Positions 9,103-17,627 of a stretch of 64,000 bases of DNA are shown here, piece after piece. The DNA is from an uncultured Saprospiraceae bacterium. GTDB lineage: Bacteria > Bacteroidota > Bacteroidia > Chitinophagales > Saprospiraceae. A model generated the notes under the pieces. The model had not been told where the DNA came from, made no database searches, and saw only the letters and a program-made list of their open reading frames with translations. The DNA is taken from positions 124,001-188,000 of the forward strand of contig CALSOU010000002.1 of assembly GCA_943788055.1 (NCBI GenBank), read 5' to 3'. The translations under genes and the position numbers were made by a program. Position 1 is the first letter of the stretch. Every line of letters begins with the position of its first letter.

Positions 9103-9447
9103 TTACTTCTTTTTGGATGATTTTGCGCGATCATTAAAGGCTAAACACAATTCTTTCCAAAAAGACAAATCACTTTCTTCGTAGTAGCCTGCTTCTTCCA
9201 CCAAGCAATAACCTTTCATAGATTTCTTCTTCATGTTCATGGGTAAATACCCAGTTTTTCCAGCGATTTCTTGTTCAACTTCGGGATCAAATCGACACAT
9301 CAGTCGTTCTCTAGTAATATTGATGCACATCTTCTCATTGACCATGAACCCAAGTCCTCCAAACATTTTTTTTTCGTTGATTAAGATACTGGGAACTTCA
9401 GATAAATAATTCCTTACTTGAGCAGCCAATTCTCTACTATATGCCAT
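9103..9447 (-). CDS. TfoX/Sxy N-terminal domain protein
   Basis: A 114-residue cytoplasmic protein read from the ATG at 9447. The ORF track's longer start would run into the MarC gene and add residues foreign to the family. The KKMFGGLGFMVNEKMC segment and the ERLMCRFDPE region are typical of the TfoX N-terminal domain. In gamma-proteobacteria TfoX activates competence genes with CRP. Short stand-alone versions like this one occur in many Bacteroidota without known function. It lies 10 bp downstream of marC-like 9458-10063 on the same strand and is probably co-transcribed. It ends in a Lys/Ser-rich tail. Confidence 0.85.
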   Translation of the reverse strand: MAYSRELAAQVRNYLSEVPSILINEKKMFGGLGFMVNEKMCINITRERLMCRFDPEVEQEIAGKTGYLPMNMKKKSMKGYCLVEEAGYYEESDLSFWKELCLAFNDRAKSSKKK

Positions 9448-9457
9448 AGTTGAAAGA

Positions 9458-10063
9458 TTACATGAAACCCTCAACATAAGAAGAAAATCCGTCAAGAAGC
9501 ATTTGGACAGCCATAATTAGTAGCAACATCCCCATAAGTTTTTCCAATGCTATCAGCCCTCTACGTCGAAGAACTCGAAGCAACAAAGGCGAAGAAAGCA
9601 AAATTACAGATGAAATTGCCCATGCTATCAAAAGAGCGACAAAGAGACCTGAAATATGATCGGAATGATTTTTTGACATCACCAAAAGTGTCGCAAGAGC
9701 TGACGGTCCCGCTACCATTGGCATTGCGATCGGAACCACGAAGGGTTCACCGACAGAAGCAAAAATACCACCTCCACTTGCTGGTGGAAAAATCAGTTTC
9801 AATGCAATAATCAAAAAGATCAAACCGCCCGCAATAGCTACGGCAGTAGTGCCTAAATGGAATAAATTTAGAAAAGGACGACCTGCAAAAAGAAACAATA
9901 GCAGTATCGCGAGCCCAATAAGCATTTCGCGAATAATAATAGCTCTGTGCTTCTTGCGATCTACATCTTTCAGTATCGTTATCAACAAGGGGACATTACC
10001 GAACGGATCAAGGATAAATGTTAGTACAATCGCAGTAGATATGATGGAAAAAGTCTGCTCCAT
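9458..10063 (-). CDS. MarC family integral membrane protein
   Basis: A 201-residue protein with six predicted membrane helices. The LDPFGNVPLL motif (about 18-27) and the repeated MPMVAGPSALATLL segment (about 113-126) form the inverted-repeat half-helices of the MarC/YchE/YhgN family. The family was once linked to multiple antibiotic resistance, but that role has not held up and the transported solute is unknown. It sits in the inner membrane. It probably forms a small operon with the TfoX-like gene 10 bp downstream. Confidence 0.9.
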   Translation of the reverse strand: MEQTFSIISTAIVLTFILDPFGNVPLLITILKDVDRKKHRAIIIREMLIGLAILLLFLFAGRPFLNLFHLGTTAVAIAGGLIFLIIALKLIFPPASGGGIFASVGEPFVVPIAMPMVAGPSALATLLVMSKNHSDHISGLFVALLIAWAISSVILLSSPLLLRVLRRRGLIALEKLMGMLLLIMAVQMLLDGFSSYVEGFM

Positions 10064-10643
10064 GCTTTTTGACGCAAAGCTAAGAATAATTACAGCTCAT
10101 TTCTTCTTTCTTAGCAGCGATGCAAGGTTCTTGGTCATTTACATGAATACTTTGTTGATGATTTATGGTATTCTCAAATGGTGATTTTTTATTCTTGACT
10201 TCAGCTTTCAATTTTTTGAACCTCAGATTCCAATTTCAAAACATGATGCCCATCCTCTTGCTCAATCAAAGAAGTCTCCCGTGACGAATAATCGTCGTAT
10301 CGTCTACGACCAATGTTCTGCGTCTTGCATAAGACTTAAGAACCTTGCCTCTGACATACGTTTCGCCCCACTTCCACATACCTGTTGCACTTTACCGAAT
10401 CATACTAGTGCCTTACTAATAGAAATCCTAAAAAGGACGCTTGTTCAATAGTTGAGGATAAATTAATCACTTTTATTGTGACCGACTATCGATGAAGTTA
10501 AATTACTTGTGCGGTTTATTCTTCTACTCCAAGCTCCTAAAACCTTGTGAAACTAAATTTCTTTCTTATGCCTCTGTAGAGTATATACTTCAAGGAATTC
10601 ACCGACGGATAGCAGATATAACGAAGATAAGCTCATAATTCTC
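10064..10643. other. Intergenic region with no supported gene
   Basis: About 580 bases between divergent genes. The only reading frame of note is a 37-codon minus-strand ORF (10266-10379, MWKWGETYVRGKVLKSYARRR...), basic and without an obvious homologue; it could be a fragment of a lost gene. No clear terminator or repeat was found. Confidence 0.4.
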
Positions 10644-10651
10644 TAGCTTTG
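10644..10651 (+). promoter_or_regulatory. Putative Bacteroidota -7 promoter box (TAGCTTTG)
   Basis: TAGCTTTG matches the TAnnTTTG consensus of Bacteroidota primary sigma promoters. It lies 16 bases before the helicase ATG at 10667, implying a leader of only about ten bases. No convincing -33 TTG is seen at the usual distance, so the call rests on the -7 box alone. Confidence 0.5.
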
Positions 10652-10666
10652 TGTAAAATTTATTCC

Positions 10667-12022
10667 ATGACTTTTCGAGAGCTAAATCTCAATAAAAACC
10701 TTTGGCAGGCGCTGGATGAAATGGGTTTTAAAACACCTACACACATCCAAAAAGAAGCTATTCCAGTGATCATGTCTGGCAAAGATATGATTGGTATCGC
10801 GCAGACAGGAACAGGAAAAACCTTTGCTTACCTCCTCCCCTTGCTGAGAATGTGGCAATTTAAAAAAGATCGGTTTCCACAGATTTTGATCATGGTTCCC
10901 ACTAGAGAGTTAGTCATTCAAGTAAAGGAAGAAATCGAGAAACTAAGTTCAAGAACTAACATGGTTGTTGTTGCCGCTTACGGCGGAACCAATATCAAAG
11001 GGCAGTCTTATGAAGTTGAAATGGGCTGTGATGTTGTAGTCGCAACTCCTGGTAGATTGCTCGACTTATGTCTAAATGGTTCTTTGAAATTAAAGAACAT
11101 CCGAAAATTTGTGATAGACGAAGTAGACGAGATGCTGAATTTGGGTTTCTTACCGCAGCTAAAACGTGTCATTGATTTTCTACCCGAAAAGAGGCAAAAT
11201 CTTATGTTTTCAGCTACGATGACTGATGACGTAGAAAAGGTAATAGAAGATTTCTTTAGCTTTCCAAAAAAAGTGGAAGCAGCTCCCATGGGCACACCGC
11301 TTGAGAATATCGATCAGCAAGTAATTCATATACCAAACTTCAATAGTAAGGTAATTGTCCTCAAAAGTTTACTCGACCAAAAAGATGCCTTCACAAAGGT
11401 CTTGATTTTCACTAGTACCAAGAAAATGGCTGATCTACTTGCTGCTGAAATTGAAGTCGAATATTATGAGGAAATCGGAGTAATTCATTCCAATAAATCG
11501 CAGAATTTTCGTTTCAACTCTGTAAATCAATTTGCCAATGGAACCTATCGAATACTCATAGCAACCGATATTGTCTCGAGAGGGATTGATGTTACTGGAG
11601 TTTCACATGTAATCAACTTCGACATTCCTGAAACACCTGAAAACTATGTACATAGAATTGGTCGTACTGGTCGTGCTGATCGAAAAGGTCATAGTATTTC
11701 ATTTTGTCGAGAACAAGAACTTGAGTCTCTGGCTGGTATTGAGGAACTAATGAACTTCAAAATACCCGAAATTCCTATTCCCGAAGGTCTTGAACTAAGT
11801 GATGAACTCATAGAAGATGAATTGCCTACATACAAAATGAAAAACATTGTTGTCAGAAGACCAGATGCAGCACCTGCTTCAGAAGGAGCGTTCCACGAGA
11901 AAAAGGATAAGAATAAGAAAGTCAACAATAAGATTCGTTACGAAGACAAGATGAAAATGAAATACAAGAAACCAAAAACTCGTGGTATGAAACGTAAAAA
12001 CAAAAAAGGAAAGAAAAAATAG
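10667..12022 (+). CDS. DEAD-box ATP-dependent RNA helicase (RhlE-like)
   Basis: A 451-residue helicase read from the ATG at 10667; the TTG start of the ORF track overlaps the promoter box. Motifs in order: Q motif FKTPTHIQ (about 21-28), Walker A AQTGTGKT (45-52), PTRELVIQ, the Walker B box as DEVD rather than DEAD, SAT, and motif VI HRIGRTGR. The last 40 residues are strongly basic (KKMKMKYKKPKTRG...), a typical RNA-binding tail. Proteins of this kind remodel rRNA during ribosome assembly or help mRNA decay and cold adaptation. It is monocistronic, with a promoter box just upstream and a hairpin terminator directly after the stop. Confidence 0.93.
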   Translation: MTFRELNLNKNLWQALDEMGFKTPTHIQKEAIPVIMSGKDMIGIAQTGTGKTFAYLLPLLRMWQFKKDRFPQILIMVPTRELVIQVKEEIEKLSSRTNMVVVAAYGGTNIKGQSYEVEMGCDVVVATPGRLLDLCLNGSLKLKNIRKFVIDEVDEMLNLGFLPQLKRVIDFLPEKRQNLMFSATMTDDVEKVIEDFFSFPKKVEAAPMGTPLENIDQQVIHIPNFNSKVIVLKSLLDQKDAFTKVLIFTSTKKMADLLAAEIEVEYYEEIGVIHSNKSQNFRFNSVNQFANGTYRILIATDIVSRGIDVTGVSHVINFDIPETPENYVHRIGRTGRADRKGHSISFCREQELESLAGIEELMNFKIPEIPIPEGLELSDELIEDELPTYKMKNIVVRRPDAAPASEGAFHEKKDKNKKVNNKIRYEDKMKMKYKKPKTRGMKRKNKKGKKK

Positions 12023-12050
12023 AACCCTCGCTAATTTCTTAACGAGGGTT
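12023..12050 (+). terminator. Hairpin terminator after the helicase gene
   Basis: AACCCTCG (12023-12030) pairs perfectly with CGAGGGTT (12043-12050) across a 12-base loop, one base after the stop codon. The uridine run is weak (TTTAGC), so it may stop transcription inefficiently or protect the 3' end. Confidence 0.75.
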
Positions 12051-12194
12051 TAGCATTGCTGCTTGTACAAAACTTACTGTCTACTTACGTCTTTATTTGA
12101 TTTCAACTATGATTGGTAGAATGAAAACTTTAGATGATAAATCCTCCTCTAGATCCAATACTTGATTATTTAACACTGATTTGATTGACTATTC

Positions 12195-12420
12195 CTAATC
12201 TTCATTATTAGTCGAAATAACTTCAATTTCATTGTCTCTGTTAAAAGTAAACTTGACCATAACCATTTGATTTTGATCCGCGATCGACTTATATAGATCA
12301 GATTTTTGAATCAATTCGGATACTTGTTTTCCATAGATTTTACAGGTTCAGTATTTGAACTTGAAGCCATCGCGAAAAATGAAGAAGCAGGAAATAGGAT
12401 AGAAAATAATAGGGTTTCAT
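12195..12420 (-). pseudogene. Small secreted protein gene, decayed by two frameshifts
   Basis: The minus strand carries a short exported-protein gene split over three frames. From the ATG at 12420, shifting one frame after Met-Lys-Pro gives a good signal peptide (LLFSILFPASSFFAMAS). A second shift near 12330 leads into KQVSELIQKSDLYKSI... and FTFNRDNEIEVISTNNED before the stop at 12195. The C-terminal pattern resembles small periplasmic Bacteroidota proteins with a TonB-C-like 'V.F.v...G.I.V' strand pair. No function is assigned. Each shift is a single base. Confidence 0.6.
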
Positions 12421-12724
12421 AAGGTAGAATTTAATTTGTTAGTAAAAAACATTTTTGTGCATGTTGAAAAAAGTGTTTGTCATAATTACTTCAACCGCAC
12501 ACCTTAAGGACTATTTTACTTCTGTAATGATTACACGATTCAGATCAACTGACCAAGCTAATCGACAAAAAAGTTATATGATCAAGAACAAAACCACTTT
12601 AGTTATAAAACACTATTGTGGGGGAATCAAATAAAACTCTCAAGCATGACTCTTTATCAAAATAACTAGCAGATTGATACTCTACACCCTTAGATTATTC
12701 ACATATTTACCTAAAAAACTACCG
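12421..12724. other. Intergenic region, probably divergent promoters
   Basis: About 300 AT-rich bases between the decayed minus-strand gene and the lipoprotein gene. No ORF, hairpin or repeat stands out. It presumably holds the promoter of the DUF6624 lipoprotein and M1 peptidase pair, but no clear -7 box was found. Confidence 0.4.
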
Positions 12725-13384
12725 ATGCGCTTTTCTATACTTTTGACTCTCTGCATTTCCTTTTTGCTTTTTGGGTGTAAACCGGAAAAGACGGAGAAGA
12801 CTACCGAGCTTAACCTTGAGTTAAGCAAGCAAATTGACAAGATGGCCAATCTTGATAAGCAAATGCAGCTCAATGTTTTGCAGTTTGCCAGATTTGGTTA
12901 TGAAGAACTAGAGAAAGTAGAAAACCTAAGAGCTCAGGTTTATGAAAAACATGCAAATTCCATCAAGGAGATACTAGACACATATGGTTATCCTGGTAAT
13001 AAATTGGTGGGCAAACAGAGTGCAGATAGATTCTTTACCCTAATGCAACATACGCAGGATTTTCCTGAAATAATGAAATTGGGTATTGAGAAGATGGAAG
13101 AAGATCTGAAGGGAAATCAAATAGAAAAGTACCAATACATAAGCTTAAAAGATCAGTATGCAGTGCTCACAGATATACCTCAACCATTTGGCACAATTGT
13201 AAGGTTTGACGAAAAGGGCAAGTCTTATGCCTTAAATCCAGCAGAGGATATCGAGTCCAATCGCTCAGAAATGGGTATGGATTCCTTAAACCGGTATCTA
13301 GATCGAAAAACAATCGAGTATTTCAACCTTAATCTCACAGAACTTGCCAACAAAGGAATTGAACAGCCTATTCTAAACAAGTAA
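12725..13384 (+). CDS. DUF6624-like lipoprotein
   Basis: A 219-residue lipoprotein read from the ATG at 12725, which gives a proper lipoprotein signal peptide ending in the lipobox LLFGC. The upstream start of the ORF track only adds a second hydrophobic stretch. The body is helical and charged, with QSADRFFTLMQH and KDQYAVLTDIPQPFGT segments that fit the DUF6624 family of Bacteroidota. The function of that family is unknown. It would be anchored in the outer or inner membrane, facing the periplasm. Nine bases separate it from the M1 peptidase gene, so the two are probably co-transcribed. Confidence 0.75.
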   Translation: MRFSILLTLCISFLLFGCKPEKTEKTTELNLELSKQIDKMANLDKQMQLNVLQFARFGYEELEKVENLRAQVYEKHANSIKEILDTYGYPGNKLVGKQSADRFFTLMQHTQDFPEIMKLGIEKMEEDLKGNQIEKYQYISLKDQYAVLTDIPQPFGTIVRFDEKGKSYALNPAEDIESNRSEMGMDSLNRYLDRKTIEYFNLNLTELANKGIEQPILNK

Positions 13385-13393
13385 ATTAGACAA

Positions 13394-15043
13394 ATGACTA
13401 TACCATTTAATCGGAACAGCATATTCTTCTTGTTTCTGCTTTTTTGCGGATTGAGTCCTAATTTATCTGCTCAAGATTTTGATCTTCAAGATACATTGCG
13501 TGGAAGTATAACACCAGAACGTGCTTGGTGGGATCTTACACACTATGATCTCCATATTGATGTAAATATAGAGGACAGAATACTTGCTGGTCATAATACA
13601 ATAAGTTACAAAGTACTAGAAGCACAGCAGGTCATGCAAATTGACTTGCAGGAACCTATGCAGATTGATCAAGTAGAACAGAATGGTCAACAAGTAAAAT
13701 TCAAGCGATTGGGCAATGTTTTTTATCTAAAATTCAAGGAAGAGCAAAAAGTTGGTGATATCAAGCAAGTCAAAATTACGTACAGCGGAAAACCTACGCG
13801 TGCTGTAAGACCACCTTGGGATGGAGGTTTGACGTGGACAACGGATGACAATGCCAATCCATTTGTGGCAACATCATGCCAGGGCGATGGTGCGAGTATG
13901 TGGTGGCCCTGTAAAGATCATATGTACGACGAACCCGATAGTATGTTAATGTCCATTACAGTTCCGGAGAATCTACTTGATGTTTCCAACGGACAACTGA
14001 GAGAAGTAATTGAACAAGAGAACGGTAAGAAAACATTTGTCTGGGCAGTAGTCAATCCAATTAACAACTACGGCGTCAACATCAATATTGCTGATTATGC
14101 ACATTTTTCCGAGGTATACGAAGGAGAAAAAGGTGATCTAGACGTCGACTACTGGGTCTTGTCCTACAATGAAGAAAAGGCGCGCGAGCAGTTCGAGCAG
14201 GTACCGATGATGCTCAAGGCATTTGAACACTGGTTTGGACCATATCCATTCTATGAAGACGGTTACAAGTTGGTGGAGGTACCATATTTGGGTATGGAGC
14301 ATCAGAGTTCAGTAACCTACGGGAATCGATACAAGAATGGATATCTCGGAAATGACCTCAGTGGATCAGGATGGGGTAAAAAATTCGATTTCATAATTAT
14401 CCACGAATCTGGACATGAATGGTTTGCAAATAATATTACCTACAAAGATATAGCGGACATGTGGGTTCACGAGGGCTTTACAGCTTACAGCGAAAATCTA
14501 TACGTTGACTACTATTACGGTAAGGAAGCATCAGCTGACTACGTAATAGGTACAAGAAAAAACATCAGAAACGACAAACCGATCATTGGGCCATACAATG
14601 TGAATCAATCGGGTTCGGGAGATATGTACTACAAAGGAGCGAACATGCTCCACACGATCAGAGAACTTGTTGATGATGACGAAAAGTGGCGTTCAGTCCT
14701 TCGAGGATTGAATGAAACATTTTATCATCAGACGGTTACAACTGAACAGATTGAAAATTTCATAATCGATAAAACGGGGCTTGATCTTCAGCCTATTTTT
14801 GACCAGTATTTGAGAACATCTGATATTGCAGTTCTTGAATATTCTGTAAAACGGAAGAAAATCATGTATCGTTGGACTAATTGTATTGAAAGCTTCAATA
14901 TGCCAGTTGTCATTGAACACAAAGGGGAAAGACTAGCGTTAAATCCTACAACTGATTTTCAAAAAACGAAGCTAGCTGAAAAGAGCATGAATAAATGGAA
15001 GGTTGATCGAGATTATTATGTTGACATTAAACGTGTAAAGTAA
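13394..15043 (+). CDS. Secreted M1 family metallopeptidase
   Basis: A 549-residue exported zinc peptidase. A signal peptide covers about residues 1-26 (ending NLSAQ). The exopeptidase motif appears as GMEHQ (300-304; GAMEN in classical M1). The zinc site is HESGHEW (H337, E338, H341) with the third ligand E360 in WVHEGFTAY. Only the N-terminal saddle, catalytic domain and a short tail are present; the long helical C-terminal domain of PepN is missing, as in many Bacteroidota aminopeptidase-like proteins. It should trim peptides in the periplasm. It is likely cotranscribed with the lipoprotein in front. Confidence 0.92.
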   Translation: MTIPFNRNSIFFLFLLFCGLSPNLSAQDFDLQDTLRGSITPERAWWDLTHYDLHIDVNIEDRILAGHNTISYKVLEAQQVMQIDLQEPMQIDQVEQNGQQVKFKRLGNVFYLKFKEEQKVGDIKQVKITYSGKPTRAVRPPWDGGLTWTTDDNANPFVATSCQGDGASMWWPCKDHMYDEPDSMLMSITVPENLLDVSNGQLREVIEQENGKKTFVWAVVNPINNYGVNINIADYAHFSEVYEGEKGDLDVDYWVLSYNEEKAREQFEQVPMMLKAFEHWFGPYPFYEDGYKLVEVPYLGMEHQSSVTYGNRYKNGYLGNDLSGSGWGKKFDFIIIHESGHEWFANNITYKDIADMWVHEGFTAYSENLYVDYYYGKEASADYVIGTRKNIRNDKPIIGPYNVNQSGSGDMYYKGANMLHTIRELVDDDEKWRSVLRGLNETFYHQTVTTEQIENFIIDKTGLDLQPIFDQYLRTSDIAVLEYSVKRKKIMYRWTNCIESFNMPVVIEHKGERLALNPTTDFQKTKLAEKSMNKWKVDRDYYVDIKRVK

Positions 15044-15107
15044 TTGTGGAGGTCAGTAGAGTAAGCTTCACTTTGTTCCATTAAAAAAGCATTTCAAGAT
15101 AAGGCTT

Positions 15108-15190
15108 GGATTCTTTTGGGCGTCCGGGCGTGCTATCCGCTTATATCCTTCCTCACGCTGTTCGTCGGAACCCGCTTCTATCACTGACGC
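15108..15190 (+). repeat. GC-rich structured intergenic repeat, copy A
   Basis: A block strikingly GC-richer than its surroundings runs from TTGGGCGTCCGGGCGTGC through CTATCCGC and an internal TTCC...GGAA hairpin to CTATCACTGACGC. The layout (GGGCGT, TCCGC/TATC, central hairpin, GCTxCxATCxxTxACGC) recurs on the opposite strand at 63.3 kb. I recall similar elements downstream of genes in other Bacteroidota but cannot verify it here. The antisense ORF 15068-15298 is a by-product. The rest of the 15044-15367 gap holds nothing else I can name. Confidence 0.6.
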
Positions 15191-15367
15191 GGGCGGAACT
15201 GTGGGATCCAATTTTTCGTATGATCCCAAAACAATTTTGAGCCATTGTGCTCGAAACTTTAGTGTCGTAACTAAGATCATGTAGAATCCATGACGCACGT
15301 TCCATTAATTGCTGAAAGAACATGCATTTAAAGTGAAGCTGTCCCGATTTCTGTCAGTAAACTCCTT

Positions 15368-16762
15368 CTACACTTCAACCGTCTTCCACTTACCTTTCTG
15401 AAACCACCACATACTGATAATTGCGATGAGTACTTCAGCGCTAGTAATTGCAATCAACACACCTTTTGGGCCCCAGCCCCACACAATTGCCGTAAAATAA
15501 GCAATGGGAAGTTGAAATAGCCAAAAGCAGATGAAATTTATAACTGTTGGCGTGCTCGTATCACCAGCCCCATTGAATGCTTGTGTTAAAACCATCCCAT
15601 AGGCGTAAAAAACATATCCTGCTGCCATCACTCGTAGACTCAATCCACCGTAGTACACCACGTCAGAATCAGCATTAAACCAACTGACTATCAAAGGTGC
15701 CCACAATAAATAAACAATACTTACTGTCAACATAAAATAAGCATTATACTTGGCAGTGATCCATACAGATTTTGATGCACGTAGGGGTTGCTTTGCCCCT
15801 AAGTTCTGACCTACCAAGGTCGCAGCTGCGTTACTCATCCCCCATGCAGGCATTAAGGTAAATAACATGACTCGAATAGCGATCGTATATCCGGCAATTA
15901 CATCCGTCCCAAATTCTGACATAATTCGCATCAATACTACCCAACTAGATGTACCAATGATAAACTGGCCGATTCCCCCTAGTGAAACTTTGACCAGACG
16001 GAACATCACGCCCAAATTCAACACAAATAATTTGATCGATATCTTTATCCTACTCCAGCCGAAAAACAGTATAAATAATTGCGCTAAAACAGCTAGACTT
16101 CTACCTGTCACAGTTGCCATCGCGGCACCTGTCACACCAAATTGCGGAATTGGCCCCCAGCCAAATATCAATATCGGATCCAGAATTATATTAAGCCCAT
16201 TGGAGAAAACCAAAAGCCACATCGCAATGCTTGCTTCACCAGCTCCCCTAAAGATCGCGTTGATCAAGAACAAGAGCAAAATACTCACATTGGAAGCAAG
16301 TAATATCTGAGTATATCTGAAGCCAGATTCAATTACATCAGCTTCCGCACCCATAAGTCCGAGTAGTTCCTTCGCATAAAAGAAGCCCAAAACACCCACT
16401 ATGATAGCCACTAGAACACCTAGAATTATTGCCTGAACAGCAACGCGTTCCGCTCCCTCATCATCCTTCTCTCCCGCCCTTCGAGCTACCATTGCAGTAG
16501 CACCCATACTTAATCCGATTGCAACAGCATAAACAAGAGTAACTAGCGATTCTGTCAGACCAACTGTTGCAACCGCAGAGATACCAACCCGTGAAACGTA
16601 AATAATATCTACAAGCGCAAATACTGACTCCATCAACATTTCCAGAATCATGGGAACGGACAGAAGAAAAATTGCTCGGCCTATCGAACCCGATGTATAA
16701 TCGTCTTCTTCACCTGCAAGGGCTTGTCTAAATAGAGAAATGATTGATTTGAATGTCTTCAG
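15368..16762 (-). CDS. MATE family efflux transporter
   Basis: A multidrug and toxin extrusion protein of about 464 residues with twelve predicted helices. The ORF track starts at MILEMLMESVF, but the frame is open upstream and encodes FRQALAGEEDDYTSGSIGRAIFLLSVP, the normal N-terminus of Bacteroidota MATE proteins. Homologues would start at LKTFKS, where the codon is CTG (16762). No ATG, GTG or TTG is in frame between the upstream stop and that point, so either CTG is the start, or the start is damaged and translation begins at the internal Met. Family members exchange cations (Na+ or H+) for cationic drugs across the inner membrane. It has no evident operon partner. Confidence 0.88.
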   Translation of the reverse strand: MKTFKSIISLFRQALAGEEDDYTSGSIGRAIFLLSVPMILEMLMESVFALVDIIYVSRVGISAVATVGLTESLVTLVYAVAIGLSMGATAMVARRAGEKDDEGAERVAVQAIILGVLVAIIVGVLGFFYAKELLGLMGAEADVIESGFRYTQILLASNVSILLLFLINAIFRGAGEASIAMWLLVFSNGLNIILDPILIFGWGPIPQFGVTGAAMATVTGRSLAVLAQLFILFFGWSRIKISIKLFVLNLGVMFRLVKVSLGGIGQFIIGTSSWVVLMRIMSEFGTDVIAGYTIAIRVMLFTLMPAWGMSNAAATLVGQNLGAKQPLRASKSVWITAKYNAYFMLTVSIVYLLWAPLIVSWFNADSDVVYYGGLSLRVMAAGYVFYAYGMVLTQAFNGAGDTSTPTVINFICFWLFQLPIAYFTAIVWGWGPKGVLIAITSAEVLIAIISMWWFQKGKWKTVEV

Positions 16763-17027
16763 AGTCGTTTTTCGTTTGAAAGGGTATTGAAGCTGTAAAC
16801 ATACGCTGAAATTGGTATTAAGTTTGCACTAAGTTTTTTAAAATTTACCACGTTGGTAGGCAACTATTTAACACTTGAGGACCGTTATCATTCAGTTATT
16901 ATTCTGGTTTGATTCTATTTGACAATGAATTGATAATCATATCTTATTATGATGATAATACGAACAAATCGTTTGCCTTTATAAAGCATTCATTATCATA
17001 TTATTTTATATTACATAAGTATTTTAT

Positions 17028-17444
17028 ATGAAAATACATTTAGAAAATACAGGCTTTCAAAAATATGTTGGTCGAAACCATCTTGGGCAGGAAATTCAAC
17101 TGAGTGGTGATAAGTCGGCGGTAGGTCCTATGGAATCAGTGCTCATGGCTTTGGCTGGCTGCAGTTGTGTTGATGTAGAAATCATACTTCAAAAAACAAG
17201 ACAAAAGCTTGTGAAGGTAGAAGTTAATGTTGAAGGAACACGAAGAAAAGATGAAATTCCTGCGGTATTTACAGATATACGTGCACACTATATTCTGCAT
17301 GGAGAAATCAAAGAATCTAAAGCAAAGCAAGCAATTGACCTAGCAGTTGACAAGTATTGCTCTGTCGCAACAATGCTCCATAAATCTGTAAATATTACTC
17401 ATTCATTTGAAATCATCGAAGTAAAATCTGAGAAGAAAGACTAG
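17028..17444 (+). CDS. OsmC family peroxiredoxin-like protein
   Basis: A 138-residue cytoplasmic protein of the OsmC/Ohr fold. Two conserved cysteines are seen, in AGCSCVDV (C45 or C47) and in DKYCSVATML (C111), which is the active-site pair layout of the family. The GPMESVLMALAGC segment is typical of the YhfA-like OsmC subgroup rather than Ohr. Such proteins reduce organic hydroperoxides, or for YhfA-like members have an unknown thiol role. It is preceded by 260 bp of very AT-rich DNA and stands alone. Confidence 0.9.
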   Translation: MKIHLENTGFQKYVGRNHLGQEIQLSGDKSAVGPMESVLMALAGCSCVDVEIILQKTRQKLVKVEVNVEGTRRKDEIPAVFTDIRAHYILHGEIKESKAKQAIDLAVDKYCSVATMLHKSVNITHSFEIIEVKSEKKD

Positions 17445-17627
17445 TAGCCCTTTAGCGTCAAACTTGTTCATCGTCAGATTACATCTTACCAGGATTAACT
17501 TGGCGTTGCTAGAAACACATATTAAAAAATAATTAATATAATTATATATTGTATCTTTACCTCTAACCACAAAAGCAAGAAATGCTTTTGTGTCGATTTC
17601 CTGAATTGAAAAATCTATTTTTCCAAC

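Noticed and set aside
10266-10379. 37-aa basic ORF as a ribosomal-protein-like gene
   Set aside because: Too short, no known match, no ribosome binding site or promoter box.
15068-15298. 76-aa minus-strand ORF
   Set aside because: It runs through the GC-rich palindromic element; the amino acid pattern (GSDEQREEGYKRIARPD) follows from the repeat, not from a gene.
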